Positions 32,637 through 37,762 of a stretch of DNA of 37,762 bases are shown here, in pieces (position 1 is the stretch's first letter; the number at the start of each line of letters is the position of its first letter). This DNA comes from Micromonospora endophytica (GTDB taxonomy: Bacteria > Actinomycetota > Actinomycetes > Mycobacteriales > Micromonosporaceae): contig NZ_POTX01000032.1 of assembly GCF_003236305.1 (NCBI RefSeq), positions 1 to 37,762 on the forward strand, given 5' to 3'. The notes below the pieces were generated by a model. The model was not told the origin of the DNA. It did not search any database and saw nothing but the letters and a program-made list of their open reading frames with translations. Position numbers and translations under genes: made by a program.

Positions 32637-34208
32637 GTGAGCGAGCTGCTGCTGATCATCACGCTGGGCGTCACCGTGCTGGTCGGCACCACGATCGGTG
32701 GCCGGTACCGGGTCGCGCCACCGGTGTTGCTCATCTGCTTCGGCGCCCTGCTGGCGCTGCTGCCACCGTTGGCGGACGTGGTGCTGGCCCCGGAAGTGGT
32801 GCTGGTGCTGTTCCTGCCGGCGATCCTCTACCGGGAGAGCCTGGCCACCAGCCTGCGGGAGGTGCGGGCGAACTTCGTGGTGATCACCCTGCTGGCGGTC
32901 GGGCTGGTCGGCGCCACGATGGTGGCGGTGGCGCTCGTGGCGCAGCGGCTCGGCGTCGACCCGGCGGTGGCCTGGGTGCTGGGTGCCGTGCTCGCGCCGA
33001 CCGACGCGGCGGCAGTGGCCGGCCTGGCCAAGCGGATGCCGCGCCGGCTGCTCACCACGCTGCGCGCGGAGAGCCTGATCAACGACGGCACCGCCCTGGT
33101 GCTGTTCGCCGTCGCGCTCGGCCTGCTGCACGGAGGTGAGGCGCCGAGCGTCTTCGAACTGCTGGGGCGGATCGGGCTCTCCTTCCTCGGCGGCATCGCG
33201 GCCGGCGTGCTGGTCGGCACGGTGGTGATCCTGATCCGTAAGCGCCTGGACGATCCGCTGCGCGAGGGGGCGCTCAGCGTACTCACGCCGTTCGCCGCGT
33301 TCTTCCTGGCCGACAGCATCCACGAGAGCGGGGTGCTCGCGGTGGTGGTGGCCGGTCTGATGATCGCCTTCGCCGGTCCCCGGGTGATCCGTGCCCCGTC
33401 CCGGGTGCTGGCGCTGGCGTTCTGGGATCTCACCACCTTCCTCATCAACGGTGGACTCTTCGTGCTGGTCGGGATGCAGATCCCCCGGGCGGTGCGGGGC
33501 GTGTCAAGCGTGTCGCTGGCGCGTGCGATCGTCATCGCGCTGGTGGTGGCCGGTGTGCTGGTGGCGGTGCGGATGCTCTGGCTGCACCTGACGGCGGGGA
33601 TCGCTCGACTGCTGGACCGGCGCAAGGCCCGCCTCGATCGGCGGGTGAACTGGCGGGTGCGTACGGTCGCCGGCTGGGCCGGTTTCCGGGGCGCGGTCTC
33701 CCTCGCGGCGGTCCTCGCCGTGCCGTTGAACGCCGACGGCGGTCCGGTGCGGGAGCGTGACCTGATCATCTTCTGCGTCGCGACGGTGATCCTGCTGACC
33801 ATGCTGGTGCAGGGCACCACGCTGCCGCTGGTGATGAGCTGGGCCGGGCTCGCCGGCGACGCGGATCGCGACGACGAGACCCGGCAGGCGAAGGCGCACG
33901 CCACCCGGGTCACCCTCGGTGCGCTGCCGGGCATCGCCGACCGGGTCGGCGCCGACCAGGAGGCCACGCAGCGACTCCGGGACGAGTACGAGAGTCACCT
34001 CGGTGCCGTGCAGGCCGGACCGGAAAGCGAGTCGGCGGCGGCCCGGGAGACCGAACGCCGGCTGCGGCTGGCCGCGCTCGAACACAAGCGACAGGAGATC
34101 ACCCGGATGCGCGACTCCCGGGAGATCGACGAGGCGGTGCTGCGTGAGTTGCAGGCTGAGCTGGACCTCGAGGAACTCCGCCTGCTGGGGCAGAAACCCG
34201 CCGACTGA
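32637..34208 (+). CDS. CPA1-family Na+/H+ antiporter
   Basis: A 523-aa membrane protein with about 12 hydrophobic segments in the first 420 residues and a charged helical cytoplasmic tail (about 440-523) likely to form a coiled coil. Exchange motifs are intact: LAPTDAAAVAGL (T122, D123) and ESLINDGTALVLF (N149, D150). GTG 32637 gives a clean first helix; an ATG at 32629 is closed at once by a stop, and no ribosome site is clear, so a leaderless start is possible. It faces the PucR gene with an 18-base gap between stops. Confidence 0.88.
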   Translation: MSELLLIITLGVTVLVGTTIGGRYRVAPPVLLICFGALLALLPPLADVVLAPEVVLVLFLPAILYRESLATSLREVRANFVVITLLAVGLVGATMVAVALVAQRLGVDPAVAWVLGAVLAPTDAAAVAGLAKRMPRRLLTTLRAESLINDGTALVLFAVALGLLHGGEAPSVFELLGRIGLSFLGGIAAGVLVGTVVILIRKRLDDPLREGALSVLTPFAAFFLADSIHESGVLAVVVAGLMIAFAGPRVIRAPSRVLALAFWDLTTFLINGGLFVLVGMQIPRAVRGVSSVSLARAIVIALVVAGVLVAVRMLWLHLTAGIARLLDRRKARLDRRVNWRVRTVAGWAGFRGAVSLAAVLAVPLNADGGPVRERDLIIFCVATVILLTMLVQGTTLPLVMSWAGLAGDADRDDETRQAKAHATRVTLGALPGIADRVGADQEATQRLRDEYESHLGAVQAGPESESAAARETERRLRLAALEHKRQEITRMRDSREIDEAVLRELQAELDLEELRLLGQKPAD

Positions 34209-34226
34209 CCGGTCGCCTGCCGACGC

Positions 34227-35441
34227 TCATGCCGTGGGTCCGGCGGGTAGGGCCAGGGCGACGGTGAGGTCGAGCAGCGTACGCGGGTCGTTGAGCCGCT
34301 CGCCGTAGAGCTGCCGCAGCTGGCCCATCCGGTAGCGCACGGTCTGTGGATGGACGAACAGGTCGGCCGCCACGTCGTCGCGCCGCCCCTGGTGCAGCAG
34401 CCACGAGCGCAGCGTCTCGGTGAGCCGTTCGGCGGTGGCGGCGGGCAACTCGGCGAGCGGGCGCAGGACCCGGGCCCGCAGATCCGCCAGGGCCTCGAGG
34501 TCGGCGCTGAGCAGCAATTCGGCCAGGTGCTGCTCGGTGTCCAGCGGCTCGCCGTCGGGTGGGTGGGCGATGCCGAGTTCCACGGCGCGGGTGACCCGCT
34601 GGTAGGAGGCGTTGGCCCGGGTCCACGGCCGGGCGGGACCCAGCACCGCGCGGCGGCGGTGCAGCACCCGGGTGAGCTGCCGCCGGTCGGCGTCCGGCAC
34701 CAGCACCACCGCCCGCTCTCCACCGGGCTCACCGGCGGGCGACTCCTCGCTGCTCTCCAGGGTGTGCTCGCCGAGCAGGGCGAGCACCCCGCGTAGGTTG
34801 GCCCGGGGGAGCAGGACGACGGTGAGGGTCTGCGGCACCGGCCAGTCCGCCCGTTCGGCGCTGCGCCGCAGCACCTCCTCCGGCTCGCCGATGAGCAGTT
34901 GCTGGGTGAGTCGTTCCAGGTTGCGCCGGCGGGCCCGGCCGACGCTCGCCAACTCGTCGGCGTGCCCCGCGACGCTGGCGGCGGAGAGTTCGTCGATGTA
35001 GGCGAACATCAGCTCGGCGAACTCGGCAACGGTGGCGGCGGGCAGCCCGATCGCCACGGTCGCCGCGGCCATCTCCCGCCAGGAGACCCGGGCACCGACC
35101 CGGTAGGCGGCCAGCAGCGCGTCCATGCTGCGGCCGGAGCGGGCCTCACCGCTGCCCAGCGCGTACGCTGCCTCCAGCGCGGGGATCAGCGGGGTGCTCG
35201 GGTCGGTGGCCTGGGAGCGTTCCAGCAGTTGCAGGAAGGTGCCGAGAGCTATCTGCACGGCATTTTCGATCTTGTCGCGCATCTGTCCGGTCAGGGTGCC
35301 GGAATAGCTCGGCACCTCCGCCGTGATCGCGGTGACGGTGCGGCCGGCTACCAGCGGTAGCCGGTCGCGCAGCTCACGGGCGACCCGCTCGTCCAGTTCG
35401 AGACGGGCGGCTCGATGGGTGGTTCCGGAGGTATCCGCCAC
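34227..35441 (-). CDS. PucR/CdaR-type transcriptional regulator
   Basis: A 404-aa regulator ending in the PucR C-terminal helix-turn-helix: VAADLFVHPQTVRYRMGQLRQLYGERLNDP (first part of the motif at about 360). The N-terminal 200 residues are helical, with a RsbRD/GGDEF-like look seen in regulators next to fatty-acid desaturase genes. GTG 35441 has GGAGAG before it. It is divergent from the ferredoxin reductase gene with an 84-base gap, so it probably controls the desaturase pair. Confidence 0.85.
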   Translation of the reverse strand: MADTSGTTHRAARLELDERVARELRDRLPLVAGRTVTAITAEVPSYSGTLTGQMRDKIENAVQIALGTFLQLLERSQATDPSTPLIPALEAAYALGSGEARSGRSMDALLAAYRVGARVSWREMAAATVAIGLPAATVAEFAELMFAYIDELSAASVAGHADELASVGRARRRNLERLTQQLLIGEPEEVLRRSAERADWPVPQTLTVVLLPRANLRGVLALLGEHTLESSEESPAGEPGGERAVVLVPDADRRQLTRVLHRRRAVLGPARPWTRANASYQRVTRAVELGIAHPPDGEPLDTEQHLAELLLSADLEALADLRARVLRPLAELPAATAERLTETLRSWLLHQGRRDDVAADLFVHPQTVRYRMGQLRQLYGERLNDPRTLLDLTVALALPAGPTA

Positions 35442-35525
35442 GGTTGTTCTCTCCGCACAAAAGGGGTGGATCGCTTTACCTTCGCAGGCCAAGATTTTAT
35501 GCCAGCCTGCCGCGACCATCGTTAT
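35442..35525. promoter_or_regulatory. Divergent gap between PucR and reductase genes
   Basis: It is A/T-richer than its surroundings (GATTTTATG near 35491, GTTATATG at the reductase start). GCAGGC and GCCTGC form an inverted pair 15 bases apart around this A/T core, a possible regulator site. Promoter boxes could not be fixed. Confidence 0.4.
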
Positions 35526-36617
35526 ATGACCACTACCGTCCCGCGACCGGAAGCATCAGGATCCCTGCGTCGCCGGCTGTGGCGGCTGGCCGAGACGGTG
35601 ACCACGCCCGTGCTGCCCGGCGACTACCTCGACCTGATCGCGCCGCTGCGGGCCGGCACCGACCTGCGGGGCAGGATCCTCGCCGTACGCCCGGAGACCC
35701 CGGACGCGGCGACACTCGTGATCCGGCCGGGACGCGGCTGGCGCGGGCACCTGCCGGGGCAGTACGTGCGGCTCGGCGTCGACGTCGACGGCGTACGCCA
35801 GTGGCGGGCCTACTCGGTCACCTCGCCCCCCGGTCGGCATCCCGAGCCGATCTCGGTGACGGTCAAGGCGATCGAGGACGGCGTGGTCAGCAACCACCTC
35901 GTCCGGCGGGTCCGACCGGGCACGATCGTGCAGCTCGACCAGGCGCAGGGCGACTTCGTGCTGCCGGAGGCCACCCCGGACCGGGTGCTGTTCCTGACCG
36001 CCGGCAGCGGCATCACCCCGGTCGCCGGGATGCTGCGCTCCGGCGCGCTCGCCGGCCGCGACGTGGTGCTCGTGCACTCGGCCCCCACCGCGGCCGACGT
36101 GGTCTTCGGCGCCGAGCTGCGCGGCCTCGCCGAGCAGGGGGTGATCCGGCTGGTGGAACGGCACACCAGCGTCGACGGGCTGCTGGACGTGGCCGAACTC
36201 GACACCCTGGTGCCCGACCACCTCGACCGCGAGACCTGGGCGTGCGGCCCGCTCGGGCTGCTCGACGCGGCCGAGGCGCACTGGTCGGCCCGGGGGCACG
36301 CGCAGCGGTTGCACACCGAGCGGTTTCGGCCCACGATCATTACCGCAGGTGAAGGCGGCACTGTCACCTTCACCCGCTCGTCGGTCACGGTCGAGGCCGA
36401 TGGTGGCACGCCGTTGCTGGACGCCGGCGAGAACGCCGGGGTGCTGATGCCCTCCGGCTGCCGGATGGGGATCTGTTTCGGCTGCGTGCTGCCGCTGCGT
36501 CAGGGTGCGGTCCGGGACCTGCGCAACGGGGAACTGACCACCGCCCTACCGGGTGACGGCGTACGCGTGCAGACCTGTGTGTCAGCCGCCGCCGGCCCGT
36601 GCGAACTCGAGATCTGA
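35526..36617 (+). CDS. Ferredoxin reductase with C-terminal 2Fe-2S domain
   Basis: A 363-aa electron-transfer protein. The FAD site is RAYS (94-97), the NAD(P) site opens with GSGITP (160-165), and the plant-type 2Fe-2S ferredoxin domain has C312, C317, C320 and C351 (Cx4Cx2Cx30C). This is the layout of reductases that feed acyl desaturases in actinobacteria, such as the partner of mycobacterial DesA3. ATG 35526 is chosen because upstream codons fall in the PucR gap. The desaturase follows 15 bases on. Confidence 0.93.
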   Translation: MTTTVPRPEASGSLRRRLWRLAETVTTPVLPGDYLDLIAPLRAGTDLRGRILAVRPETPDAATLVIRPGRGWRGHLPGQYVRLGVDVDGVRQWRAYSVTSPPGRHPEPISVTVKAIEDGVVSNHLVRRVRPGTIVQLDQAQGDFVLPEATPDRVLFLTAGSGITPVAGMLRSGALAGRDVVLVHSAPTAADVVFGAELRGLAEQGVIRLVERHTSVDGLLDVAELDTLVPDHLDRETWACGPLGLLDAAEAHWSARGHAQRLHTERFRPTIITAGEGGTVTFTRSSVTVEADGGTPLLDAGENAGVLMPSGCRMGICFGCVLPLRQGAVRDLRNGELTTALPGDGVRVQTCVSAAAGPCELEI

Positions 36618-36632
36618 TCGGAGAGCATCGAC

Positions 36633-37743
36633 GTGACCGTCATCCAGAAAAAGGCCACCAACCCGATCGCCCACCTCAGCGCCGAGGACATCGAAACCCT
36701 CGGTAAGGAACTCGACGCCATCCGCCAGCGGGTGATCGACAGTCGGGGCGAGCGGGACGCCGCGTACATCCGCAAGGTCATCTCGACGCAGCGCAAGCTG
36801 GAGGTCGGCAGCCGGGTGGTGCTGCTCTTCTCGCTCTTCCCGCCGGCCTGGATCGTCGGCACCGCCGGCCTGTCGGTGGCGAAGATCCTGGAGAACATGG
36901 AGATCGGGCACAACGTCCTGCACGGCCAGTGGGACTGGATGCGTGACCCGAAGATCCACTCGACCAGTTGGGAGTGGGACCACGCCACCCCGGCCGATCA
37001 GTGGAAGCAGTCACACAACGAGCTGCACCACCGCTACACCAACGTGGTCGGCAAGGACAACGACCTCGGTTACGGCATCATGCGCGTCGACGAGGACCAG
37101 CCCTGGCACCCGGCATACCTGGGCCAGCCGTTCTACAACTTCCTCAACGCCTGCTTCTTCGAGTACGGCGTCGCCGCGTACGACCTGGAGCTGGGGAGGA
37201 GGCTGAAGGAGAAGGACGGGCTCAAGGACCCGGAGTTCCGGGCCAAGGCCCGCGCGGCCGGCCGGAAGATCCGCCGCCAGGTGCTCAAGGACTACCTGCT
37301 GTTCCCGCTGCTCTCCGGTCCGTCGTTCTTCCACACCATGGCCGCCAACTTCACCGCGAACCTGATCCGCAACCTGTGGAGCCACTCGGTGATCATGTGC
37401 GGGCACTTCCCGGAGGGCGTGGAGACCTTCGAGAAGACCTCGATCGAGGGCGAGACCCGGGGCGAGTGGTATCTGCGGCAGATGCTCGGCTCAGGCAACA
37501 TCAGCGGCAGCCGGCTGCTGCACATCATGACCGGCAACCTGTCGTACCAGATCGAGCACCACCTCTACCCGGACCTGCCCAGCAACCGTTACCAGGAGAT
37601 CGCCCCCGAGGTGCGGGCGCTCTTCGACCGCTACGGGTTGAAGTACACCACCGGTTCGCTGCCCCGGCAGGTCTTCTCGGCCTGGAAGAAGGTCTTCCGG
37701 CTCGCCCTGCCGAACCGCCGCCAGCGGGCCACCCCCGCCGAGC
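36633..37743 (+). CDS. Membrane fatty-acid (acyl-CoA) desaturase, 3' end cut by contig end
   Basis: About 370 residues are visible. The three His boxes of the FADS family that hold the di-iron centre are there: H93/H97 (GHNVLHGQ), H128/H132/H133 (HNELHHRYTN) and QIEHH (306-310). Hydrophobic segments lie near 60-85 and 215-245. It inserts a double bond into long acyl chains in the membrane, using electrons from the reductase gene before it. GTG 36633 has GGAGAG 7 bases before it. The frame stays open to the window end, but bases from 37744 are adapter-like, so the last genuine codons are near 37743 and the true C-terminus is missing. Confidence 0.92.
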
Positions 37744-37762
37744 CTGTCTCTTATACCCATCT
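37744..37762. other. Sequencing-adapter remnant (Tn5/Nextera mosaic end)
   Basis: CTGTCTCTTATACCCATCT differs from the Tn5 mosaic-end adapter CTGTCTCTTATACACATCT by one base (37757). It sits at the very last base of the contig, as untrimmed library adapter does. It is not host sequence and should be trimmed. Confidence 0.9.

Overview
The window is very GC-rich, uses GTG and TTG starts freely, and packs its genes into long runs with 4-base stop/start overlaps. It encodes actinobacterial hallmarks such as a complete actinobacterial-type pca cluster and a desaturase paired with its own ferredoxin reductase. It reads as chromosomal DNA of a filamentous actinomycete, most likely Micromonospora or a close relative; that assignment is inference from style, not from a marker gene. 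No rRNA, tRNA, CRISPR array, transposase or phage gene was seen. The right edge is not natural: the last 19 bases are a near-perfect copy of a Tn5/Nextera mosaic-end adapter, so the contig ends in library sequence.

Region 1 (1-983, minus): the 5' part of a secreted CE1/PHB-depolymerase-type esterase, running off the left edge. Region 2 (995-1594): a regulatory gap with a sigma70-like promoter and a near-perfect 20-bp palindrome.

Region 3 (1595-19649, plus): an 18-gene, almost gapless catabolic run that I cannot match to any described pathway. In order: an Old-Yellow-Enzyme-type fused flavoenzyme with a 4Fe-4S site; a SAM methyltransferase, a 103-aa unknown and an NTF2-like protein, joined by ATGA overlaps; an NMT1/SsuA-type ABC importer (lipoprotein, ATPase, permease); an SDR dehydrogenase; an M20-peptidase-like protein and an alpha/beta-hydrolase-like protein that have both lost key catalytic residues; an Ohr/OsmC peroxidase; an EamA exporter; an IclR regulator; and then a class III CoA-transferase, a cyclase-type metal hydrolase, an MmgE/PrpD protein, a hydantoinase-like amidohydrolase and a CitE-like C-C lyase. 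The likely logic is import, demethylation or reduction, oxidation, ring or amide opening, CoA activation and C-C cleavage to central metabolites. The substrate is unknown. This is the best candidate for an undescribed system here.

Region 4 (19650-24869): a strong bidirectional terminator, then minus-strand genes for a response regulator, a histidine kinase and a small exported PepSY protein. Upstream of these lie a PepSY membrane protein, separated from them by a 19-bp perfect inverted repeat, and an SRPBCC-domain protein. Region 5 (24826-32581): protocatechuate branch of the beta-ketoadipate pathway. pobA is divergent from pcaIJHGBDC plus an IclR gene, with CGAAC/GTTCG half-sites in the shared regulatory gap and a hairpin-forming repeat after pobA. 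Region 6 (32637-37762): a CPA1 Na+/H+ antiporter, then a PucR-type regulator divergent from a ferredoxin reductase/fatty-acid desaturase pair, the desaturase cut by the contig end.
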